Shown piece by piece: positions 11,951-22,700 of a stretch of DNA of 64,000 nucleotides. Made by a program: the position numbers and the translations under genes. This stretch comes from Erpobdella octoculata (lineage: Eukaryota > Annelida > Clitellata > Hirudinida > Erpobdellidae): contig OZ022243.1 of the NCBI GenBank assembly GCA_963978895.1, forward strand, positions 2,750,864 through 2,814,863. Direction: 5' to 3'. The notes beneath the pieces are model-generated. The model saw nothing but the letters and a program-made list of their open reading frames with translations. It did no database searches and had not been told where the DNA came from. How positions within the stretch are numbered: the first letter of the stretch is position 1; each line of letters starts with the position of its first letter.

Positions 11951-14800
11951 ATGATCAGTCCATTGACTCTGGCCAGGTCCACTCGTGACCCGGAATGGCT
12001 TACACTTGAGGTTTGTCGAGAGTTTGTGCGGAACAAGTGCACACGAACCGAGGAAGAGTGCAAGTACGCTCACCCCCCGCCACAGGTCGAAGTTCAAAAC
12101 GGAAAGGTCATCTGTTGCTTTGACTCACTCCTGGTTAGCAGTTTATGATGTTGATCGTTGCTTATGGTTTTTTTTTTAAATACGCATTGTGGCTTTTATG
12201 TTAGAGGATTTCAATGTTGTAACATTTGCAAAAAATATTTAAGCACGCTTTTCGTTTGAACATTTTATAGTTTGGGATTTTTAGTTAATAATTTTTTAAT
12301 CAATCTTTTTAACTAAAAAAAATTTTATTTGATTGATTTTTAGTTTTGTAAAACTGATTCACGTTCCTAAACCAGTGTAAAAAAAAAGAATGCTTTCTCG
12401 TCAACATCCTCTTTCATTTCACAGAGTCGTTGCTACCGACACGACCCACCCTGCAAGTACTTCCACCCGCCCCCGCACTTGAGGGAGCAGGTGACACAGA
12501 TGAGAAGGTCCCACTATCTTGCGTCGAACTACCAGTCGTTTCCCACTCTCGGCATGCCGTCTGTCGGCCTCGTGCCTTTTGTAAGTGCTTCTCTATATTC
12601 CTGTAAATAATTCTCTATATGCCTGTAAATATTTCTCTATATGCATGTAAATAATTCTCTATATTCCTGTAAATAATTCTCTATATGCCTGTTAATATTT
12701 TTCTATATGCTTGTAAATATTTCTCTATATGCATGTAAATAATTCTCTATATTCTTGTAAATAATTCTCTATATGCCTGTTAATATTTTTCTATATGCTT
12801 GTAAATATTTCTCTATATGCCTGTAAATATTTCTCTATATGCATGTAAATAATTCTTTATATTCCTGTAAATAATTCTCTATATGCCTGTAAATATTTTT
12901 CTACATGCTTGTAAATATTTCTCTATATCCTTTTAAATATTTCTCTATATTCTCTTAAAAATTCACATTTGTGTGGAGGTTTTGCCTGTGTAGCAGTCTG
13001 TGGATGTTTTTCTGCCTGGTTGCCTTTTTAGATGCTGGTTTTGTTTTCTTATGTACTGTTGCGGTGAAAGTGATTGTAAAAGCTAACGACTTTGTGCTTG
13101 TGACAGCCCCTCTTTTTTCACATTTTTTCTTCTTTCTCTCTCTTTTCTTCTTTCTGTCTGGCTTATTACTTATTCGATATTTTTCACCTACTTTAAACAA
13201 AAATATGATGTTATATATGATACTAAGAATACATGATAGTATAACAACAAGTATTGTTTTGATTAATTAAGTTCTTAATTTGAAAATTTAATAAACTTAT
13301 TACAGATATTTTATTATTACACTAACAGGGGTATTATTGCTTTGATTAGTTAAGTATTTTAAATTGTATAAACAAGATTATTTCATACAAAACCTTTAAT
13401 ATTAATTTATTCCCAATTCCAGGCTATACAAAACAGCTCTCCATATGCATTCGGTGCAGCCCACGCTTCCTCAGCGGCCGGGGTAAGCACGACTGGGGCA
13501 GCAGGTGGTCTCAATAATTACAAACAACTGCTGGAAAGTCTCGTGTCTTCGACCGGCAACCTAAACGCCCCCCAGCAGACCTGGGTGGTCCCTTCTGTTC
13601 AGTTCGCCACCCCTAGACAGGCCAGGAGCGACAGACTGGAGGTATGATACATTATAGTGATGACCGGTGGCAGTATTAGGTATAAACGGGGCTGAACTTG
13701 AACTCTGCAGAATAGTCTGGATGTTAGTCTAGAGATGGAAGTACGGCCATTGTAAAGTTACTTATATAACTACTTATAGATCCGTTTGCACACCTGCACA
13801 GGTGTGTCGTGAATTTCAGCGCGGCGTCTGCTGTCGTCCGACCTCCGACTGCAAGTACGCCCACCCCCCTCCCGGGGTCTCGTTGGATGCCGACAACCAC
13901 GTGACTGTGTGCATAGATTACTTGAAGGAGAGGTGCACCAGGGAGTCGTGCAGGTACTTCCACCCGCCTCCGCACCTGCAGTGCCAGCTCAAGACGAGCG
14001 CAGCTGGGACCTCGTCCTCTTCAGCTGTCCTGCAGCTTCAACAGCAGCAGAATCAGCAACAGCAACAACAGCAGAGAGCTGCTTCCATTTCTCTGGTTGG
14101 TCGAATTTTTCTTGTTCAGTCTGTTGTTGTTGTTGGAGCTCAATCAATAATTATCTGAAAAATACCATAATTTTCCAAGCATAATAAAATAGTTTTGTTT
14201 AAAAACTTTGAAGCTTAAATTTGTGGCTGTCTTGTTAATGTAAGTGAATTATGGCGTTAAATTTTTGATCAAATTGATTTTTTTAAATTTTGAGTTAGCT
14301 AGAAAAATAGGGGGACACCTACCTTATCCATGAAAACAAAAATGAGCTAACGGAAAGTTAATGAAAAAAAAATTTCACCGACTGATGCAGACAAACACTG
14401 GAAGCTTGTATGGAGCGGCGAACATCAATAATACGAACAACAACAACCTCGTCGCCACCTGGCCGACGATCATCCAGAACGTCCACCAGCAGCCTGCCTC
14501 TCTCACCCTCTCGCAGTACCAGCAGCTGGCCGCCATATTGTCTCTGCAGCAGCAGCAACAGCAGCACATGCAGCAGCAAATGCTACAGCAGCAGAATGTT
14601 CAGAGCCTACAGCAGCAACAACAGCAATTACAATTGCAGCAACAACAGCTGCTGATGGGTACATGTTGATTTTATAGCAAAATAAAATAATTTTAATAAT
14701 AATAGTAATAGTTGTTATTATTATTTTTATTAATTTTGTGTGGCTTTCAGGCAACACGATAGTCAACACCACAACATCTGGGGAGGTGTTCAGGCCTTAA
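11951..14800 (+). CDS. mbl: Muscleblind, CCCH zinc-finger splicing regulator (complete, six coding exons)
   Basis: Coding exons: 11951-12133, 12425-12580, 13423-13641, 13802-14095, 14391-14658 and 14751-14800. All have GT/AG borders; joins are in phase 0 except the last, which is phase 1. The product is 389 residues, close to human MBNL1. Muscleblind proteins bind YGCY-containing RNA and control alternative splicing, localisation and 3'-end choice. Four CCCH fingers sit in two tandem pairs. Finger 1 (residues ~22-41, [12 protein letters not shown]) and finger 2 (~54-74, [10 protein letters not shown]) both have C-X7-C-X6-C-X3-H. Finger 3 (after [14 protein letters not shown]) is C-X7-C-X6-C-X3-H. 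Finger 4 ([10 protein letters not shown]...[10 protein letters not shown]) is C-X7-C-X4-C-X3-[14 protein letters not shown] matches the vertebrate start closely. The C-terminal third is glutamine-rich and the protein ends GEVFRP. The introns are unusually short for this gene, which spans tens of kilobases or more in flies and vertebrates. A ~22-bp minisatellite fills the start of intron 2. GTGAGT lies 14 bases after the stop, so splicing within the 3' UTR or an alternative C-terminus is possible. Confidence 0.95.
12588..12955 (+). repeat. About 22-bp minisatellite in muscleblind intron 2
   Basis: Roughly 16 degenerate copies of TTCTCTATATGCCTGTAAATAA begin just inside the donor of the intron that follows finger 2. 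Variants at one position read TGCCTG, TGCTTG, TGCATG or TTCCTG. Eight or so units therefore carry a TGCY core, and three carry TGCATG (12642, 12730 and 12840). TGCY fits the muscleblind binding core and TGCATG is the Rbfox core. Confidence 0.9.
12956..13422. other. Rest of muscleblind intron 2
   Basis: This part of the intron is pyrimidine-rich near 13100-13160 and then AT-rich up to the acceptor CCCAATTCCAG. Short open frames here show no coding character. Confidence 0.6.
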
Positions 14801-17800
14801 ATTGAACATTTCATGTGAGTTTGTTTTTATTTATTATTCACTAGCTATGCATCATAGCCTATCTCCCAGTTGTAAGTGGTCATTCTCAGCTGTAAGTGGT
14901 TAGTCTCTCAGCTTTAAGTGGCTGATCTCTCAGCTGTGGAATTTGCCGAGTTGGCTTTCTTTTGCTGTGATTGTCCGTGTTATGATGGGATAATTAAGAA
15001 ATATTTTATATAGTCGTGACTTTCTCTGGATTTGTTATCATACGGGTGATAATGATATTATGAAGTTATCCTCTGTGTCCACGTATCTTTCAAGAATTAT
15101 TGTATGTGTTGGAAGAACGTCTTGCTTGATTATAATTAATATTTCTTTAGATAGTTTTTGTTTTTCATTATTTTATCACATTCTCAATGTTCGGCAGTCT
15201 GAACCACGCTCATTTTCTCTCTGGCTGCATGACGAAACAAGGAAAAAAACAAAAGAAACTCCAAAGTGAAGATAGAGGAAGAGAGAAAAACAGAGAAAGA
15301 GATAATAGTCCGGATGAGTGATAAAGCCTTTCACACGAAAAAGTTTTAAAACTTTGCTTTTTGATTTGTTATTGTTATAATTATTATTCTTATTATGGTT
15401 CAGCTGTTTATTTTATAGATTTTTTTTTATTAATTTTTCGATTGTTGCTTTTTTCTGGCCTGCAAGATTTAACAAATTTTCAGTTGCAAATGTCAGGGTG
15501 CAAATGACATTATATATGTATATATAAATAGATATACACACATTATGTACATCTTTACAAACTGTACTCACTCCCGAGTAACCCGTACTACATCGCTTCT
15601 TTACGATATGCAGATCGGTCAACGTCAAATACACTGAAGCCTTTTTTGTTTGTTACCGTACTTGAAGTACACATGCCACAAGATTTGTATTTATAGAATG
15701 AATTGACTCTTCAGAAAAAAAGATTTGTACATATAAATGTATACGCATACCGCCGCGTATGGCAAGGCTCTTGTATTTTCGATCCATCCTGTTGGGTATC
15801 CAAGACCTGAACTCTGACCCCTTTGTATGCCACTCATCTCTCTCTCTCTTTTTTTACAATTCTTCCAGAAAGAGATTCTTCAGTAATGCTGTCTGATATT
15901 AATATTTATATATAAAAACTGTTTTGGGACTTGTTTGTTTATTTCTATTTTTCGGTTTACTTGTTTTAATTCACACAAGTTGCAGCATTCTTTTCCATCT
16001 CTTTCGAGAGATTTGGGTTGTTTCCAAGCGGGCAGAGAGGTATAACGCCTTCCCTAAACTTCACAGGGCGAGATAGATTAATACGGTTCAACTCTCCCAG
16101 TTATTAGAGACAGCTGGAACACTCTGGGTACCCGCTAAGTAAGACGCGAAGTTAGAAAAGATTTTACCCATCTGTACTCAAGTCTTAAAGTGCCGTATAC
16201 CATCCCATTTATGAGATCCTTTGTCGAATTCTTGCAACGTCGGAAGTATAACTTCCGGGCCGATTTCCGACCGATGGATTTATTATTTATTCTATATAGT
16301 TTTCTTTAGTTTTAATTGAACGTTATTCCACAGCTATACATTTAAATACCTTGCTTACCTGGAGTTCTCCGGCTGGATGTCTGGTTGACGGAGGCTTGGG
16401 GCCTGTTCGATTTTCTCCGACCTAACTTCTGTTTATATTTGCTTGCTTGCTTGCTTGATTCATTGCTTGCCCAGCAGCAGCCAGCTTGCTGCCTATTCTC
16501 TTGCTTGGCTGTCATTGCTTGCGTTTTCTAGCTTCTTTTCCGTAGGTAGAAGGTCCATCTATGATGATTATAATTATTAACTGAGGTCAAGTTGCATTGA
16601 TCTTTTTTATTGCTTGTTGAATTTGTTTGCCAGCAGTTATGCGACGTACGATGTACATATACGTACTACGAATAAATAAATAAAGACCTACATTATAATT
16701 AATGTATACTTTATTCGCATGAGTCTTTTGGCCTACACTCGTATATACGCGATACTAATAAACACACAGGTTTTACGTCGACCTACATTAAGTGCTGCAT
16801 TGCCGTTGTTGACCTAGATGCATACGACTTTTCTTTTAATGAATGCAATCATGTTGCCTTCTCGATGAGTAGCTTTTTTTTTTGCGGCACTGAAGCTTTC
16901 TCCTCGCTCTCTCGGTACGTTTGTTTCCGCTTGTGTCGTTAGAGTCGTAGGCTACGGATCAGCGTTTTATTATTCCGCTTTCGTTGCGCTCTGTCGCGCT
17001 GATCATATTATTTCGTTCCATTTAAACGAGTTTTTTGTCTCTCATCTTGTTGCGAAATTCCTTTATTGAAAGCTAAATAAAATACGCTTCTTTCTGTTAC
17101 GATCATCGTAAACTGACCGACACTTCTCTCGGCGTAAACGTTCGCGTAACATTACGACGATAATCATCCCTTTTTCCTTATTCGATTACAAACAAACCGT
17201 TAATTAATCGTGGAGACTCTCTCTCCGCTTTCCAAGTTGCGATCAAATTTCCTTAAATCTTGCTCTTGAAATTGTTGAATTTTCCGCCGTTAAATTTGTC
17301 GTTTCGTTTGTGTAGATATATATATTTTTGACGTCCGAATTATTCGCAGATTGCTTTTTCGATTTTTTTTTCAGACGCGCGTTTGCTGTTGTCAAATAGG
17401 AAATTTTCAATTGCTTGAACAGCTTGTCTAAATTCGAATTTTGAGCGTTGTCACAGCAGTTGTTGTTGTTGTAATGCGTATCTGGCTGGCTTGATTGTTG
17501 TTGTTTGTTTGTTGTCAGTGTTTGTTGTTTTCGTTAATGCATATTTTACATTCTAATTTCGTTGATTTTTTTTCCATTTATTTGCTTTTAAAATTGCACA
17601 CCAGCAACCAGCTTGTAGTTGACACGGCATCGAATCATGATTTCAATTCGCTCTCCCACGACTACGCACCGTTGATTATTATGAAATTATGCACGCAATC
17701 GTGCGTACTTCATTGTCGACATATAATTTATTTCGCCTCTTCGAAATCGGCTTTTTATTTCCTTAATCTCTTCAACCTATCGAGGTCAAAATTTGTGATA

Positions 17801-18880
17801 CCCGAACTTTTATTTTTTTACATTTTGTATTTATTCGAGAAACGAAAATGAATTCTACGCGTCAACGTTTTCCTCACTTGATCAAAACATTTTCGCCCAC
17901 GTTGTCACCCAGTCTTGACTTTTGTGTCTAAACAAAAAATTTATTTTACTTTTTTTCTTTTAATTATTAGATTGGTATATAGAAACTCACTTCCACTCTT
18001 CGCTGGTATAAATTATCACTTTTGTTTGATTTATTAGTGATTTGAGATCTCTTGCGTGTGCTTCGTGTTGGTGCGTGCGTCATTCTTGAGTTTTCAAGAA
18101 TGCATTATCGTCGTCATCCTCGCTGTTGTGTCCATCATCGTTGATTTTAAACTTTCCCGATCTTCTTTTACAATAGAAATAGCTGCGACTGGACATCTAT
18201 CGCAGACCGAATCCTTAATCATAGCTTGTTTGCTTCACGGGGTTGAGAAAAAAATTATCAGATACCCAAATCGTAAGTGTTACATACTACTCAAAATTTT
18301 AGTGTTGTAACCAACGACATGTTTTATTGTAATGTTAAGTCGTAATGTTAGCAACACCGAGCAAAACAATCCATTACAACGACTACCACGTCTCCCGTGA
18401 CGATGATGAACGTTTCATAATTTATTTATATAATCACGAGATGTTTTTTTTATTTAATTCAAATTTCACGAGTCAATTTTACACTTCTTTCTTTCACTTT
18501 TAACCCGATTTTAAAACACGCTCTAGCTTCTCAGCTACGATTTTAAATAGAAAGCAGCAGCTTGCCACGCCGGCGCTGCTGCCGCAAATGCGAGACATCT
18601 CTTCAGTTCAAGACATCTCTCGTGTCAGCCGCCACATCAAATTCCGATTTTGTGCTTGTGCTTGTACGTTCGTTGGTGTGTCCGAATCGTTGCTGGTATT
18701 TGTTTTCAACTCCTGCCAGCCAGACGTCATGCCACATGGTGTTGTTGTTGTGCCACGTGACCGCTTCCGTGTGTCTTTTCGTCTACGTTGCGTTCGCTCT
18801 CTCTCTCACTTTCTCTCTTGTTTTTTAGCTTGAATGAAATTTCCATGGATACGTTTGTTCGATGAAATAAAATCTTGTTG
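14801..18880 (+). other. Probable long 3' UTR region of muscleblind
   Basis: About 4 kb follow the stop codon with no further exon that I can support. A donor-like GTGAGT lies at 14815. An imperfect 25-base repeat (CAGCTGTAAGTGG type) is at 14866-14940. A TGCTTGC-rich block is at 16441-16531. T-rich and TGTTTGTT-rich tracts are at 17460-17530. AATAAA occurs at 18866-18871, and an AATAAATAAATAAAG tract lies near 16671. Muscleblind mRNAs in other animals have long, regulated 3' UTRs, which fits, but the true end of transcription cannot be read from sequence alone. Open frames at 17.5, 18.1 and 18.6 kb have no recognisable domains. Confidence 0.45.
16441..16531 (+). promoter_or_regulatory. Cluster of TGCTTGC (YGCY-type) motifs
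   Basis: Within 91 bases the core GCTTGC occurs about seven times, with CAGCAGCAG and TTGCTGCC in between. It starts with a GCTTGCTTGCTTGCTTG run. YGCY, and especially YGCTTGY, are known MBNL binding preferences. On the plus strand, downstream of the muscleblind stop codon, this is a candidate self-binding site. It could also be simple slippage of a tetranucleotide. Confidence 0.45.
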
Positions 18881-19746
18881 AAAAATTTTATTATGCTTAT
18901 TAAATTATATATATATAATTATAATCAATCTATTAAATTTTTATCAAAGCTGTTTTTTAGATTTATTATTTTATAAAGTACATGAAAAGAAAATAACTCT
19001 CTCTGCGAATCAACGGGTGGCGTGATGCGGCCGGATACTGTCTGAGCACGATCGTGCCAGAGTTCGAAGAAAATAATCTCTTAATTTTAATCAAATCGCA
19101 TATGCATTCTAACGAAACGTAAATGATGAAAAATCATTATAAAAAAAGTATCGAATGCAATATAAAAATAAGAAAAGAAACAGAGAGGGGGAGGAGTTAA
19201 GAGTTCAGCCTCATCCAACGATTGGTCAGTCAGGAAATTTAAGAAATCAGCAGCACCGCTTGCTAGCCATGTCAAATCAGCAGCAGATCGCCAAAGGTGG
19301 TGTCGCAGCAGAAACTTGATGTTTCCTAGTAGGGGAACTTATAATTTGTTGTGTTCTCGAGTTCAAGGCCAGTACGGAAGAGTTTTAGTTCTTTGGCGCC
19401 AGTGCTGATGCTGCTGTTGGCGAGATCCTCGGTCTTTCGATTTCTTTGGTTATCAACGGGATGCTTTCTGTGAGGTAGGTTCTGTAGGATGGACATGGGG
19501 GTTATTGGTTATTTATCGTTTATATACATTTTAGGTGTCAATAATTTAGATAATAATTTACAGAAATAACCACTAAAGGGGCAAGATGTCGATAATAAAT
19601 ATCACCATTAGAATGGATTTCAATTAGAAATATGATGATTTGGCATTTTCAATTACTGTAGAGACCAGTTTTATTTATTTTAAAATACTAAACAAATAAT
19701 TAATACCAATGTACTGTGAAAATTGTTTCAATTATATTTTTTAGAA
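18881..19746. other. Gap between muscleblind and BABAM2 3' ends
   Basis: On the minus strand this should contain the BABAM2 3' UTR. TTTATT on the plus strand near 19671-19680 is AATAAA for the minus strand, less than 100 bases after the stop. An open stretch at 19330-19430 (minus) reads DLANSSISTGAKELKL... after an AG, but I see no reason to prefer it as a last exon. Otherwise there is nothing of note. Confidence 0.45.
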
Positions 19747-22700
19747 TTAAAATAAATAACTAATTTTAAAAAAATGTGTTTTTTTAAAAACTGACTTAAG
19801 TCTCTCGCTCATCTCCTCAGCAGACCAGCGCGGGCTGTACGGGTACTTCCTTATTGTCTTGGATGAGGACAGCTGATTGGTCAAGGAGACGACCAATGTT
19901 GGTTGAGTGGTTGGAAAGGTCAAAGGTATCTCAACTGTCAACGAACGGCGGAATTATTTGACAGAAAATATTTTCAACAGCTAGATTTATTGGTTGTTAA
20001 TGATCGATAAAATAAGAAAAAAAAATTGGCTAGAATCGACTAAAATCCAGAAAAAAGCACTTATCAACCACGGTTCAACCCAACCTTACCTGAGACAAGA
20101 AACAGAGGACTTTTGGCTGACGATACCATAAGGTGGACATTGCTGTAATTCACAAAGTCATATTCGACCATGTAGCTGACAATTAAAATAAAACGAGAGT
20201 TTATTTACCAGGTTATTGAGAGGTCATCATCACCATTTATTTTTCAAACGTCCCTTTTCCACGCTAAGCCAGGGTTGGACGTTTTCTCTTATATCAGGTC
20301 CCTCCACAAGTCAAAATTCAGAGTCACAATGACTGCCGCTCTAGGCCGAGCGCATCCGTATCATTTTTACTCATTTGTAAAATATTAATAATGAAAAGTG
20401 CACACCATAGTGGCAAGCCACGAGGGGGTCACCTTAACTTTGGGACAATGATCCCCCAGACTATACTGAAAAGAAAGAACACAAATATCCCAGAGAAGTC
20501 CAACCATCGAACAGTTAATCATGGAAACGACACCACAAATTATAACTGTACCGCTTACTACTACCACTTACTAATACCATTTACTACTACCACTTACAAC
20601 TACCACTTACTACTAATGCAAACAACAATAATAATAATAATGATAAAAATGACAACAAAACCTGGAAAAAGTGGAGGCAAGACAGAGGACGTATTGTTTC
20701 CTTTTCTCGCAAGATGTTCGAAACTTGTTCACCTGTTAAGCAGGTGAGTATATCAAAAAAAAACTATAATAAAATTTCAAAAACATATAATTAATAATAA
20801 AGTTAAGAAAAGTTAATAAATTAACAAAAAATCGAGGACAAAGAATTTAATGAAAACTTCAACGACAGGATGAAGAAGTAAAAAATAAACCGAAAGGATT
20901 TACTAATGAGTAATTCACGACATCGCAAACAAAATGATATACAACAGCAACACAAAAAAGTAACCGTTTCATTGACTTGCGTAGAAACAGTTGTGATGTA
21001 GTCGTACAAAGAGCTTTCGCGCGGAAAAGGGATGGAAGGCACGCCCCCGTACAATCTGAACACCCTGAGATGGAAGATTGTCAATTTTTTAATTTTTTTA
21101 GTAAACGTTAGAATACAATATTGATAAAACAAGGTTTTTATATACAAAATAAAATATATTTTTTCCATTCAATCTGAAGCTGATAACATTTCGAAAACGC
21201 TACTTTATTATCAGCCCAGCAGTTTAGCCACTTCCCTCGAATAAGCTCAATAAAAGATAAAGCGTTAGTGCATAAAGATGAAGCTTCGTGAACCCAAACT
21301 ATACCAATAACTGACCTTTCAACTCTAGGTGAGGCACAGATTTGGCTGCTGACACTTCCGCCATCTGGATTTTCATAAATGACCAGAACCAAGACCTTAT
21401 CCGTGCCGTCGTTGTCCTGGAACAATGAAACAAAATTAACTTGTGCTAATAATATAGTTTAGGTAAAAATTCTCTGTTTCTTAACAATGTAAAAATTTTA
21501 AAAAAATAATGAATTTAAATAGATTAAAAATTTGAATATAAAAAATTGACAAACTCTCGGAAAGATATCTCTGAAGCAGCTCAAATCAACAGAAAGTCTT
21601 ACAGCTACCTGGACTGGACCTAGCAAACCCTGAATGTGGTAAAAACTTTGGTGGTGATAAGCACGAATGAACAACGGCTGCAACAGCTACTTCAATACGA
21701 ATGTTGACTACAACATAAGCTATAAAACATCTGCAACATGAGCTACAAAATATCTGCGACATAGGTACAAAACATCTGCAACATAAGTACAAAATATATG
21801 AAACATAAGCTACAAAACATCTGCAAAAACTATGACAATATTTGCAACAAGTATAATAATATAAGCAAACTGGAATGGTTACGACAATATTTGCAAAAGC
21901 TACAACAATATTTACAAGTGTTACAACAATATCTGGAAAACAAACTACAACAATAAGCTACAAAATCTGAAACAGCTACAACACATCCAGAACAGCTAGA
22001 ATCTACAATTATCTCAACACCAACAATACTGGAAACATGAAACAACTCACATCAGATGCCTTGACGTAGATGTCTGAGTTATAATAATGCCGGCAGAGAT
22101 CGTGGCATGTTTTCTTTCCACTGCTGCCAACATCTTCCGGGTCTCCGCCAACACGGGCAGCTGCACCCTCAGCAGTGGTGGTCGAAGCAGCTGAGTCTTC
22201 ACACGTGGTGAGAGAGAGAAATTCATACTCGACTCTGGTTCCTTTGAGCAGTTTCAAGTGGTGGGACTTGTACTTTTCGATCAGCTCGTACATGGCGTTG
22301 AAGAGGCTGTCTGGGTTTTCTGAATCCCAGTTGTGCAGGTACTGGAGAAAATTTAACCAGGTAAATGAAGTGGTGGGTAGAAAGAATAAGTTAGTGTATG
22401 AATATAATGAGTTAGTGCATGAATAGAATGAGTTAGTGCATGAATAGAATGAGTTAGTGCATAAATAGATTGAGTTAGTGCATGAATAGAATGAGTTAGT
22501 GCATGAATAGAATGAGTTAGTGCATGAATAGAATGAGTTAGTGCATGAATAGAATGAGTTTTGCATGAATAGCATGAGTTAGTAAGTGCATGGATATAAT
22601 GAATTAGTGGATGGATACATCAAGATTGCAGGCGACTGAGAAAAACCAGCAGTAAGCACTGAACCAGGCTTAGCTTTGCATAGAACATTTAAAAATAGAC

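Noticed and set aside
18562..18833. Two overlapping 81-88 codon plus-strand frames
   Set aside because: No domain. They lie in the likely muscleblind 3' UTR, and the hydrophobic/Ser-rich ends come from a CTCTCT tract.
19087..19275. Minus-strand frame (MTWLASGAADFLNFLTDQ...) as a last BABAM2 exon
   Set aside because: It shows no similarity to the BRE C-terminus, which already ends naturally at 19747 after the conserved KYPYSPRW and following helix.
21138..21425. Continuation of BABAM2 exon 6 past VERSVIG
   Set aside because: Similarity to BRE stops at RVER, and a donor (AAAG|GTCAGT) lies there. The next conserved block is at 21064 in the required phase.
22009..22575. 188-codon minus-strand frame as a single exon starting with NSFYSCT repeats
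   Set aside because: The repeats are the 21-bp intronic minisatellite. The real BABAM2 exon 4 begins at 22341 after TTTTCTCCAG, where similarity to BRE starts.
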